Below are positions 15,592 to 22,724 of a stretch of DNA of 32,379 nt, piece by piece. The notes beneath the pieces are model-generated. The model saw only the letters and a list, made by a program, of their open reading frames with translations, was not told where the DNA came from and searched no databases. The stretch is from the NCBI GenBank assembly GCA_019115945.1, contig DXCO01000020.1, forward strand, positions 1 to 32,379, read 5' to 3'. Source of the DNA: Candidatus Borkfalkia excrementavium (lineage in GTDB: Bacteria; Bacillota; Clostridia; Christensenellales; Borkfalkiaceae). Position numbers and translations under genes: made by a program. The stretch's first letter is position 1, and every line of letters begins with the position of its first letter.

Positions 15592-15642
15592 GAGATTTTT
15601 ACTCCGACGCACAAATTTTCACCGTAAATCAATATTTTTTAA

Positions 15643-15671
15643 TTGATTAAACGGCGGATTTGGTATATAAT
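15643..15671 (+). promoter_or_regulatory. Promoter of the large lipoprotein gene
   Basis: TTGATT (15643-15648) is followed after 17 bp by TATAAT (15666-15671). The leader of about 70 bases contains a GCCGCC/GGCGGC stem before the TAAGGAG ribosome site. Confidence 0.78.
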
Positions 15672-15750
15672 AGAGAATATCGCGAAGATTGGCCGCCGGG
15701 ACCTGAAAAAGTGCTTTGGCGGCGCGAATAAAAAGACTGATAAGGAGTCT

Positions 15751-17859
15751 ATGCTTTATATGCGTAAAACGGGCAAAAAAATTTTTGCGGCGATCCTTGC
15801 GCTCATGCTTGCGCTGGCGCTGTTTGCCGGCTGCGGAGGGTCGTTCACTTCCGACCCGCTCGGCGGCGACATTTCGGGCGAGGTTACGTCCAACGGGGGA
15901 TTTGTCGTTCAGAAGGGCAATTATATCTATTTCATCAACGGCGTCGAAAGTTACACGGCCGACAATACGTACGGAGACGTCGTAAAGGGCTCTTTGCAGC
16001 GCATTCATAAAGACGATCTGGAAAAGGGCGATTTCGACAAGAGCGAAACGGTCGTGCCCCTTTTGGTCGTCTCTCAGGATTACACGTCCGGTTTCTATAT
16101 CTACGGCGACAGAATTTATTACGCCACGCCGACTTCCACCAAGAACAAAGACGGCGACGTCGAGAACAGTTATCTCGATTTCAAGAGTTCCGCGCTCGAC
16201 GGTTCGTCTACCATGAAGGACTATTATTTCCGCGTTGACGACAACGCGACGGTTTTCCGTTATGTAGAGGAAGAAGGCACCGTATACTGCCTCTATGTCG
16301 ACTCTTCCGAGACGGAGATCCATTCGTATAATACGGCGACGGGCAAAGACACCGTGCTCGTGAAAGATTACAGCGAATATCTTTTTGATTCGGACGATTT
16401 GGGAAATCCCACCGTATATTACACGATGGCCGTGCAGAGGAACTACGGATATCCCGATACCGCCGCGGAACTGTATCAGCAGGTATATAAAGTGAACGCT
16501 TCCGCCACGGAAGAGGACGCTTACGATCTCGACCTTTCCGATTATGTGGACAAGGACACGGGCGAGGAGATGGAATACATCAACCTCGGCAGGATCGTCT
16601 ATGACGGGATCGGCAGCCTCGATCAGCCGACGCCTTTCAACCACGACCTCGCCGACGGGGTGACGCGCTCTTCGCTCGGATTCACGTACGATCTTGTCAA
16701 GTATTCCAACGGCGGGCTCTATTTTACGCCCTCTCTTGCGCTTGCATCGGATGTTTCGGGCACCTCTTCCCTCTATTATCTGTCCGATGCGACGCTCAGC
16801 GAAAAGATGACGGCAGGCTCGTGGAATTCTATTTCCGCAAACCCGACGGACAGCAATGCGGGCGACAATGTGAAGATCGCGCTCGGCACGGATGAGGCGA
16901 GCGACAGCGCGCTGTTCTATACCGCAGACGGTTCGCATTACTATATATATGCGAGCGGTTCTGAAATCGTACGCGTTAAAGTGGATTCTTCCGCCGCAGA
17001 CGGAAAGGCAGAGAGCGTCAGCATTGCGAAAAACCTGACCTCGTCTTCGGATTCCTCTTCCGATTCGTCTTCGGAAGAAACGACTTCGGCGACCCTTCTT
17101 TTCAGAGACGGCGATTACCTGTATTTCTCTATGACGGGCACGAACGGCAACGCTTTGTACAGAGTCAATTATACCGGTACGGCGGATCAATATAAAAATC
17201 TGAACATGACCGATGAATATAGGCCCGTACAGTATCTGGCGGTCGATTATTCTTCGGGCTGGTATACTCCTGAGATCGTGAACGGGTATCTGTTCTTTGC
17301 GAACGCGGAGAGTTATGCGGAAGATTACATCTACGCGATGAAGAATCCCGAAATCAACGGCACGGAAGAGGAGGACGGCCTGGTCGCGCTCAATAAAAAA
17401 TATCAGGACGTGATGGACGTCATCGACGCCATTTCGGAAAATTATTCGGATGCGGGCAACGCGGCCAAATATTATTTCTACACGCAGGATCTTGAAACGA
17501 TCACCGATACGGACGGCAAACATGCTTCGGAATACACCGAGGATGATTTGGCGATCGTGCAGGCGTTTGCGGAGTGCACGCAGTACAGCAACTCGATCGA
17601 CGCGAGCATCCTGAAAGACGATAGCGGCGCTTGGAATTACCAGTCCTATTATTATAAAGTGATCGGCAAAGTCACTTCCGACGACGCGGACAGCATCGCC
17701 GACACGATGGAAGGCGCGCTGCTGCTTTCCGAAGAGGAAGAAAACGCTTCGGACGGATGGACGTGGCAATGGGCGGCGATCTTCGTTCCGGTCGGCGTGG
17801 TGGTCGTTGCGGGCGTTGTCGTTACGATCATTCTCGTGAAAAAAAAGAGAAGAAAATAA
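15751..17859 (+). CDS. Large lipoprotein with C-terminal membrane helix
   Basis: A 702-residue exported protein. It starts with a basic signal peptide whose hydrophobic core ends in LALFAGC, a lipobox, so Cys would carry the lipid. The body consists of repeated strands such as GNYIYFINGV, GDRIYYATPT, GDYLYFSMTG and NGYLFFANAE, the pattern of beta-propeller-like DUF5050-type surface proteins; that link is inference. A Ser-rich linker lies near residues 430-447. The end has a second hydrophobic helix (WAAIFVPVGVVVVAGVVV) and KKKRRK, so the chain may be tethered at both ends. ATG 15751 follows GGAG at three bases. A second ATG at 15760 is also possible. The ligand is unknown. Confidence 0.82.
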   Translation: MLYMRKTGKKIFAAILALMLALALFAGCGGSFTSDPLGGDISGEVTSNGGFVVQKGNYIYFINGVESYTADNTYGDVVKGSLQRIHKDDLEKGDFDKSETVVPLLVVSQDYTSGFYIYGDRIYYATPTSTKNKDGDVENSYLDFKSSALDGSSTMKDYYFRVDDNATVFRYVEEEGTVYCLYVDSSETEIHSYNTATGKDTVLVKDYSEYLFDSDDLGNPTVYYTMAVQRNYGYPDTAAELYQQVYKVNASATEEDAYDLDLSDYVDKDTGEEMEYINLGRIVYDGIGSLDQPTPFNHDLADGVTRSSLGFTYDLVKYSNGGLYFTPSLALASDVSGTSSLYYLSDATLSEKMTAGSWNSISANPTDSNAGDNVKIALGTDEASDSALFYTADGSHYYIYASGSEIVRVKVDSSAADGKAESVSIAKNLTSSSDSSSDSSSEETTSATLLFRDGDYLYFSMTGTNGNALYRVNYTGTADQYKNLNMTDEYRPVQYLAVDYSSGWYTPEIVNGYLFFANAESYAEDYIYAMKNPEINGTEEEDGLVALNKKYQDVMDVIDAISENYSDAGNAAKYYFYTQDLETITDTDGKHASEYTEDDLAIVQAFAECTQYSNSIDASILKDDSGAWNYQSYYYKVIGKVTSDDADSIADTMEGALLLSEEEENASDGWTWQWAAIFVPVGVVVVAGVVVTIILVKKKRRK

Positions 17860-17889
17860 TCGTAAAAAGGTAAATTTTCAAAGAATATG

Positions 17890-17917
17890 ATGAGAGCGGA
17901 TTTATTTCCGCTCTCAT
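17890..17917 (+). terminator. Terminator after the lipoprotein gene
   Basis: ATGAGAGCGGA (17890-17900) pairs perfectly with TCCGCTCTCAT (17907-17917) around TTTATT and is followed by TTTGCATAATATT. The T-run is modest. Confidence 0.75.
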
Positions 17918-17972
17918 TTGCATAATATTCGTTAAAATCTGCAAAATTCTTAACGACAGCGCGCAAAAACTC

Positions 17973-18001
17973 TTTACAAACGGGATATTTATTAGTATAA
18001 T
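17973..18001 (+). promoter_or_regulatory. Promoter of the zinc-ribbon gene
   Basis: TTTACA (17973-17978) is followed after 17 bp by TATAAT (17996-18001). Transcription should start near 18008, almost 190 bases before the start codon. Confidence 0.82.
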
Positions 18002-18020
18002 ACCTAACGAAAAAATTGAG

Positions 18021-18122
18021 CCGTAAGACGGGCGGCCGGGATCTCGGCAAAACCCGTTGAAAGGGAAATTTTTACGGAAGGGCAGATCGGGCAGTTTTGC
18101 CGCCCGATTGCGAAGTTTCGCA
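18021..18122 (+). ncRNA. Structured leader RNA of unknown class
   Basis: The long leader can fold into nested stems: CCGTAA (18021-18026) with TTACGG (18072-18077), GACGGG (18027-18032) with CCCGTT (18053-18058), and an inner GCCG/CGGC hairpin (18035-18048). Next come ATCGGGC/GCCCGAT (18086-18108) and TGCG/CGCA (18109-18122). A CCGCCGCC stretch at 18131-18138 could compete with the 5' GGGCGGC. I compared it by eye with TPP, FMN, c-di-GMP, c-di-AMP, ZTP and M-box patterns and saw no match. It may be a riboswitch, a protein-binding leader or a small RNA; the function is unknown. Confidence 0.45.
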
Positions 18123-18194
18123 CATAGTGTCCGCCGCCGTAATATAATTTTTAATAGAAGAAAAATATCAAACGACAGCGAGGGGTGAAACTGT

Positions 18195-18689
18195 ATGGTG
18201 AAATATATCAAATGTCCGAGATGCGATCTCAACTATATCGATCCCGACAAACAGGAATACTGCGACGTCTGCCTGGCGGAAATGCAGGGCGAAAAACTGA
18301 AATTTGCCGACCTTGAAGAGGACGAAGAAATGGAAAAGACGGAACTTTGTCCCGTCTGCGGCGTGAATTACATGCGGTTCGGCGAAAAGATGTGCGACGA
18401 ATGCAAGAAGAACAGCGAGTACGAGGAAGAGGCGGATATCGACCCCGATAAGGATGAAGAGTGGCGCAACTACCTCGACGAAGATACGGACGATCTTGCG
18501 GACGATGAGCCGATCGATATCGGCGAGAATTTTGACGACGAATTTGACGACGGGTTCGACGAGGAAGAAGAATTTTCCGAAGACGACGACGTTCCGGACG
18601 ATTTTGACGAAGCCGTCGATCTTGACGAGGACTTCGACGACGAGGACGACGAAGACGAAGATGAGGACGACGAGGACGATGACTTCTGA
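18195..18689 (+). CDS. Double zinc-ribbon protein with long acidic tail
   Basis: A 164-residue protein with two zinc knuckles: CPRC...CDVC (residues 8-26) and CPVC...CDEC (about 52-70), each with two Cys pairs fit for one Zn. From about residue 75 to the end the chain is almost only D and E with some F, giving an extreme negative charge and no expected fold. The layout recalls the delta subunit of Gram-positive RNA polymerase, a small domain plus an acidic tail, but the folds differ and the analogy is inference. The tail could mimic nucleic acid or bind basic proteins. GAGGGGTGA precedes ATG 18195. The gene has a long structured leader and its own terminator. Confidence 0.82.
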   Translation: MVKYIKCPRCDLNYIDPDKQEYCDVCLAEMQGEKLKFADLEEDEEMEKTELCPVCGVNYMRFGEKMCDECKKNSEYEEEADIDPDKDEEWRNYLDEDTDDLADDEPIDIGENFDDEFDDGFDEEEEFSEDDDVPDDFDEAVDLDEDFDDEDDEDEDEDDEDDDF

Positions 18690-18720
18690 TGCGTCTTAAA
18701 ATATTTCGAAACAGAAAAAA

Positions 18721-18757
18721 GGCAGGCAGCCGATGAAACGGCCGCCTGCCTTTTTTT
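18721..18757 (+). terminator. Terminator after the zinc-ribbon gene
   Basis: GGCAGGC and GCCG pair with CGGC and GCCTGCC, with one mismatch, around ATGAAA (18721-18750). Seven Ts follow. Confidence 0.92.
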
Positions 18758-18790
18758 GTGCGTTCAAAATTTCTGCGGATCGCTGCGCGG

Positions 18791-19048
18791 TCAGCCCTCG
18801 TTTTTTGCCGAGCGCGCTTTTATTTTTACGTTTCCGCACAATATTTCCGAATAGGAATAGGATGTTTTGCCCCGAAAGGCTTTGTCGTCCGGCTGAACGG
18901 TGAACAGGGCGGGATAGACGCCCGAAAGTTTTCCCGAAAAATTCACGATCTTGTTCCGCCCGAGGTTGACGCGCACGTCTACCTCTTTGTCGTAAAAATT
19001 TTTGATCTCTTCTTTGATCTGCTGTATGTTCTGTGTCGGCTTAATCAT
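18791..19048 (-). CDS. veg: Veg family protein
   Basis: An 85-residue protein of the Veg (DUF1021) family, known in Bacillus subtilis as a small protein that promotes biofilm matrix gene expression. It carries the family features VNLGRNKIVNFSGKLSGVYPALFTVQ and SYSYSEILCGNVKI. ATG 19048 gives the right length, although no clear ribosome site precedes it (CAGAAGC). Upstream in-frame codons are unlike Veg. In Bacillus veg sits near ispE on the same strand. Here it is reversed, head to head with the sipL-like gene, while ispE lies 2.7 kb away. A possible TATAAA (GGTATAAAAAG) lies upstream without a good -35 box. Confidence 0.88.
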   Translation of the reverse strand: MIKPTQNIQQIKEEIKNFYDKEVDVRVNLGRNKIVNFSGKLSGVYPALFTVQPDDKAFRGKTSYSYSEILCGNVKIKARSAKNEG

Positions 19049-19122
19049 GCTTCTGTTTTTGCCGTATTTTGCGCTTTTTATACCTTGCGCGCCTTTTTGC
19101 CATAAAAAAACAAAATGCGCGG

Positions 19123-19151
19123 GCATATCGGCGGGCGCGCGCTCATACAAT
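19123..19151 (+). promoter_or_regulatory. Sigma-E-type sporulation promoter
   Basis: GCATATC (19123-19129) is followed after 14 bp by CATACAAT (19144-19151). This nearly matches the mother-cell sigma-E consensus of Bacillus and Clostridium, KMATATT-N14-CATACAWT, with only the last -35 base differing. It lies 27 bp before the sipL-like start, where sigma-E control would be expected. Confidence 0.65.
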
Positions 19152-19178
19152 AAGAATGATAAAAACGGAGGTCTATAT

Positions 19179-20690
19179 ATGTCTGTATCGGGAAAATACG
19201 AAAAATATACCTGCTGCACGGGCGGCGATAAGATCAAAACGCAATCGATCGTAGAGTGCCGCCTGAACGATTGGTCGGAAAAAAAGATCCTCGCCGTGGG
19301 CGCCAAAGCGGTGCTCGGCGGCGCGGAAGTGCTTTCGGGAGAGATCCGTTACGGCGGAAAATTATATTTTACAATCGTCGCCGCCGAAGAGGACGGCGCG
19401 ATCATCGGCGCGGAACGGGGCGCTGAATTTTCGCATAAAGCCCCCTGCGAAAGCGCCGCGCCCGCACAGACGGCGGACGTCGTTCTGCGCGTGGAAAAGA
19501 CGGAAATCAGACGGGACGGCAGGGCGGTCGTCCTGTCGGCGATCGTTTCCGCCGAGATCGAACTTTTTGTCCCCGCCGAGATCGATTATCTTTCGGGAGG
19601 AGAGGGGATCGTATGCGACTTTGCGCCTGTGCGCGTTCTGCAGGTCTTCACCGCGCGCGGCGAGGCGGAGATCGAGGAGGAGTTCGATACCGATTACGTC
19701 GGCGACGTGCTCATGCACAGCGAATGCGCGTTTGTAAACCGCGCCGTGTCCGTGGCGGGCGGCGTAGAGGTCTCCGGGGAGATCAACCTCGGCATTCTGG
19801 CCAAAAAAGAAGGGGAAAACGACGTCGTTTCCTTTGAACGGCTGATCCCCTTCCGCGCCGAGATCCCCTGCGACGAAGCCGTGACGGGCGCAGGGGCTAC
19901 GGCGGTCGTAGAAGTGCGTTCCGTCAATATCTCCGCGTCCTGCGACGAGGATAAAAACCGCTGCCGCGTCTTTGCGGAATTTGTGCTGGAAGTGCACGCA
20001 AAAGTGTATCGCGGCGAAAACGTGGTCATGCCGAAAGACGCCTTCTGCCTCGGCTGCAAGAGCGCTCCCGAAAAGAGGGAGATCGAATCGAGAGAGCCGA
20101 CCTGCTCTTTCTCCGCTTCCGAACGCGTTTCGGGTACGGCCGCAATGTCCGGCCAAATCGACTTTTCCTGCTCTCTGCAAGCGGTCGCGCTGACCGGTTG
20201 CGAGGTCGCGGTGGGCGTGGGCGACGGAGAAGTGAATGTCGAAGGGGTCGTGTTTGCCACCGTTTTGTATAAAGAGGGAGGCGGCGCGCCCGCAAGTTGT
20301 CAGATCAGTCTGCCGTTTGCCTTTCCCGTCAAAAGCGACCGTGCCCGCCGCGGCGATACGGCAGAAGTCTCTGCGCTGGTATGCGGCGTATCTGCCCGCC
20401 AGAAAAAGGAAGGGGAACTGGAAGCGGACGGCGCCCTGAAACTGTATATTACACTTTTTTCGGGCGAAAAGCACAGCGTCGTCACCCGCATCGAGGCGGG
20501 GGATCCGATCGCGGAAAACGACAGCGCGTTCAGCGTCTATATCCCCGCCGCGGGCGACGGATTGTGGGACGTCGCGAAAAAACTCAGAAAGACGCCCGAA
20601 GAAGTCCAGCGGTGCAACGCAGATCTAGAGTACCCCCTGACCGGAAAGGAGAGGATCGTCATCTACCGCAAAAAGCAGGTTAAATTCTGA
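19179..20690 (+). CDS. sipL: SipL-like spore protein, DUF3794 repeats and LysM
   Basis: A 503-residue protein with several DUF3794-type beta domains (about residues 15-140, 150-300 and 310-440) and a C-terminal LysM domain (FSVYIPAAGDGLWDVAKKLRKTPEEVQRCN, about 445-500). In Clostridioides difficile SipL has this layout and joins SpoIVA on the forespore surface to build the coat. A sigma-E-like promoter supports the same role here. The frame is open to 19002, but CGGAGG before ATG 19179 fixes the start. veg and ispE nearby match the gene neighbourhood of other spore formers. Other DUF3794-LysM paralogues exist, so the exact name is probable, not certain. Confidence 0.8.
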   Translation: MSVSGKYEKYTCCTGGDKIKTQSIVECRLNDWSEKKILAVGAKAVLGGAEVLSGEIRYGGKLYFTIVAAEEDGAIIGAERGAEFSHKAPCESAAPAQTADVVLRVEKTEIRRDGRAVVLSAIVSAEIELFVPAEIDYLSGGEGIVCDFAPVRVLQVFTARGEAEIEEEFDTDYVGDVLMHSECAFVNRAVSVAGGVEVSGEINLGILAKKEGENDVVSFERLIPFRAEIPCDEAVTGAGATAVVEVRSVNISASCDEDKNRCRVFAEFVLEVHAKVYRGENVVMPKDAFCLGCKSAPEKREIESREPTCSFSASERVSGTAAMSGQIDFSCSLQAVALTGCEVAVGVGDGEVNVEGVVFATVLYKEGGGAPASCQISLPFAFPVKSDRARRGDTAEVSALVCGVSARQKKEGELEADGALKLYITLFSGEKHSVVTRIEAGDPIAENDSAFSVYIPAAGDGLWDVAKKLRKTPEEVQRCNADLEYPLTGKERIVIYRKKQVKF

Positions 20691-20704
20691 AAAGTTTTTC
20701 TTTC

Positions 20705-20741
20705 GGCGGGAGCGTATAAGCGCTCCCGCCCCTGTTTTTTT
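20705..20741 (+). terminator. Terminator after the sipL-like gene
   Basis: GGCGGGAGCG (20705-20714) pairs perfectly with CGCTCCCGCC (20721-20730) around TATAAG. CCTG and then eight Ts or near-Ts follow. Confidence 0.92.
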
Positions 20742-20805
20742 ATGCCTGTTCGGGCACAAAACGGCCGAGCGGAATGGGAAAGGGATAGGTTTTTTGCTCC
20801 GCCGC

Positions 20806-20834
20806 TTGCACGGAAAGAAAAATTCTGTTATAAT
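20806..20834 (+). promoter_or_regulatory. Promoter of the YcxB-like gene
   Basis: TTGCAC (20806-20811) is followed after 17 bp by TATAAT (20829-20834). The leader is short, with AAGGAG before ATG 20855. Confidence 0.82.
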
Positions 20835-20854
20835 TTAGAAAAAAGGAGTGAGAT

Positions 20855-21583
20855 ATGGACGAAGAAAAAAAGAGGGGCGAGCGTTGCGAAGAAAATGCAG
20901 ATCGCCCGAGCGCCGCGGCCGATCCGGCCGGGAACGCGGGAAGGGAAGTCGCGGCAACTGCGGCAGAGATGCATAGCGGTCCTGAAACTGCGGCAGAGAC
21001 CCTACCGCCCGACGTTTTTACGCGCGATTTCGGAGACCCTGATCCCGCAGCGCTGCGCGAGGAGATCCTGTTCAGGGTAAAAAATCCGCTTGGCGAAAGG
21101 GAGGCGCGCGCCCTTGCGGACTATTCCTCCCGTAAGTTTACGATTTGTTTTGCAATCTGTATTCCCGTCATCTTTCTGCTGCTCGCATGGGCGTTGGGAT
21201 TTGCGGATCATGACCTTGCGTTCGGCATTGCGATGTGCGTGATCGCGGCGGCGTCCATTCCCGCCGTTGTGATCGGCTTTCCCGCGCTCGTGCGCAAAAA
21301 TACGGTCAGAAGCCTCGTCTCGGCCGATGCGGAAGCGGAGTTCATCGTTACGGAAACAAAGATCCTTTCCCGCGCGTTCCGCGGCGATCGCGTCTTTTCC
21401 TCTGCCGAACTGAACGTGGGGCAACTGGTCAGGGCGGTCGGATACAAAAATTATCTGTTCGTCTATATTTCCAATACACAGGCGTATATCCTTGACACCG
21501 CCTGTTTTACGGTCGGCACGCCGGAAGACTTCGCGGAATATCTGCGATCGCACGGCGTTCCCGTATTCGGGAAAGGGGGTTAA
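20855..21583 (+). CDS. Membrane protein with YcxB-like C-terminal domain
   Basis: A 242-residue protein. The first 60 residues are charged and rich in A, E and P, probably disordered. Two membrane helices follow (about 98-116 and 124-146, FTICFAICIPVIFLLLAWAL and GIAMCVIAAASIPAVVIGF). The end (EFIVTETKILSRAF, VGYKNYLFVYISNTQAYIL, FAEYLRSHG) has the strand pattern of YcxB-like domains, small PH-like folds found after paired helices. The function of this group is unknown. AAAAAAGGAGTG precedes ATG 20855. The gene has its own promoter and terminator and lies between the sipL-like gene and ispE. Confidence 0.8.
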   Translation: MDEEKKRGERCEENADRPSAAADPAGNAGREVAATAAEMHSGPETAAETLPPDVFTRDFGDPDPAALREEILFRVKNPLGEREARALADYSSRKFTICFAICIPVIFLLLAWALGFADHDLAFGIAMCVIAAASIPAVVIGFPALVRKNTVRSLVSADAEAEFIVTETKILSRAFRGDRVFSSAELNVGQLVRAVGYKNYLFVYISNTQAYILDTACFTVGTPEDFAEYLRSHGVPVFGKGG

Positions 21584-21595
21584 ACAAGGCATAGG

Positions 21596-21626
21596 ACGGG
21601 GGCGCGGCTTGCCGCGCCCCCGTTTT
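21596..21626 (+). terminator. Terminator after the YcxB-like gene
   Basis: A perfect 13-bp stem (21596-21608 with 21611-21623) is closed by a two-base TT gap, so the last pairs must open to form a loop. GTTTTGCG follows. Confidence 0.82.
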
Positions 21627-21671
21627 GCGCCCGTTCGCGTAAAGATTCTGTGAAAAATGTTTGTCCGCCGT

Positions 21672-21700
21672 TTACAATGCGCGAAAAACATGTTATAATG
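21672..21700 (+). promoter_or_regulatory. Promoter of ispE and probably the downstream operon
   Basis: TTTACA (21672-21677) is followed after 17 bp by TATAAT (21695-21700). Transcription would start near 21707, so the in-frame ATG at 21703 cannot be the start of ispE. Confidence 0.82.
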
Positions 21701-21726
21701 GAATGAGCAACCGTGCGGGGTCTTTT

Positions 21727-22686
21727 ATGTTTGCAGCCAAAGCGCGAAGTTACGCAAAAATCAATCTGTCCCTTTCGGTCACGGGCAGGGAAGACAAGTA
21801 CCATCTGATCGACAGTGTCGTTGCCGGCATCGACGTTTGGGATACCGTCTGCGCGAAACCGCGCAAAGACCGCCTCGTCAACGTGTATATGCACGGAAAG
21901 GGGAGCGAGGATATCCCGCCCGAAAAGAACAACGCGGTCAGGGCGGGCGAAGCGTTCGTATCCGCCTTTTCCACGCGCGGCGCGGACATCGAAATTTATA
22001 AAGACATTCCCATGGGCGCAGGATTGGGCGGCTCGTCGGCCGATGCGGCGGGCGTGCTGAACGCAATGGCGAAGTTGTATAAGATCAAAGATTTTCCCGC
22101 GCTGAAATGCTTGGCGGACTCGCTGGGGAGCGACACGGGGTATATGCTGACGGGCGGCTTTGCGCGCATCCGCGGCAGGGGAGAGATCGTTGAAAAGATC
22201 GATTGCAGGCGGCGGCTGGACATGCTTCTGATCCTGCCGCCGAGCGAAGTTTCTTCCGCCGAATGTTACCGCAGATACGACGATCTCGGCATACCTTTTT
22301 CAGCCGGCTCCGAAGAGATGGCGGCGGCGCTTTCCGCAGGCGATTTCATGCGCGTTGCAAAGAGCGTGCGCAACGATCTCGGCGCGCCGTCGGCGGCCCT
22401 GAACCCCGACGTTGCCGCGGCGCTTGCCGAGGCAGCCTCGTTTTCCCCCTCCGCCTATGCGGTCACGGGGTCGGGCAGCGCGGTCTTTTTGTTGTTTGAA
22501 AGCACGGAGTTGTGCCGCTGGGCGAAGAGCCGTTACCGCGGAAAATTCAAGACGCGCGTCGTAAAGACGGTACTTGCGTCCGATCGTAAAATTTCGCGCC
22601 TCGCAAGCCCCTTTGCGCTCACGCAGGAGGAGATCGAAGCGGCGCGGGAAGGGCAGGAAGAAGAGGACTTTTCTGACAAAAAATAG
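21727..22686 (+). CDS. ispE: 4-diphosphocytidyl-2-C-methyl-D-erythritol kinase
   Basis: A 319-residue GHMP kinase of the MEP pathway, which phosphorylates CDP-ME on the way to isoprenoids. Motifs are ARSYAKINLSLSVTGR with the catalytic Lys at the start, the ATP loop IPMGAGLGGSSADAAGVLNAM, and a late AVTGSGSAVFLLF. The family is usually 280-300 residues; the extra 25 form an acidic tail (EEIEAAREGQEEEDFSDKK). The frame is open to 21661, but the promoter lies in that part. ATG 21727 has a modest GCGGGG site. The next gene starts 38 bp after its stop with no terminator, so ispE may lead an operon that runs to 27897. Confidence 0.92.
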   Translation: MFAAKARSYAKINLSLSVTGREDKYHLIDSVVAGIDVWDTVCAKPRKDRLVNVYMHGKGSEDIPPEKNNAVRAGEAFVSAFSTRGADIEIYKDIPMGAGLGGSSADAAGVLNAMAKLYKIKDFPALKCLADSLGSDTGYMLTGGFARIRGRGEIVEKIDCRRRLDMLLILPPSEVSSAECYRRYDDLGIPFSAGSEEMAAALSAGDFMRVAKSVRNDLGAPSAALNPDVAAALAEAASFSPSAYAVTGSGSAVFLLFESTELCRWAKSRYRGKFKTRVVKTVLASDRKISRLASPFALTQEEIEAAREGQEEEDFSDKK

Positions 22687-22724
22687 AAATTCAAAGCAAA
22701 AACAATATAAAAGGAGACGGAAAC

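Noticed and set aside
15619-17769. Long minus-strand open frame (716 codons) opposite the lipoprotein gene
   Set aside because: Its translation is rich in R, V, H and I without any family pattern. The plus-strand frame has a signal peptide, lipobox, ribosome site and promoter.
18021-18122. Known riboswitch classes for the long leader
   Set aside because: By eye the invariant cores of TPP, FMN, cobalamin, lysine, glycine, SAM, M-box, fluoride, ZTP, c-di-GMP and c-di-AMP switches are not present.
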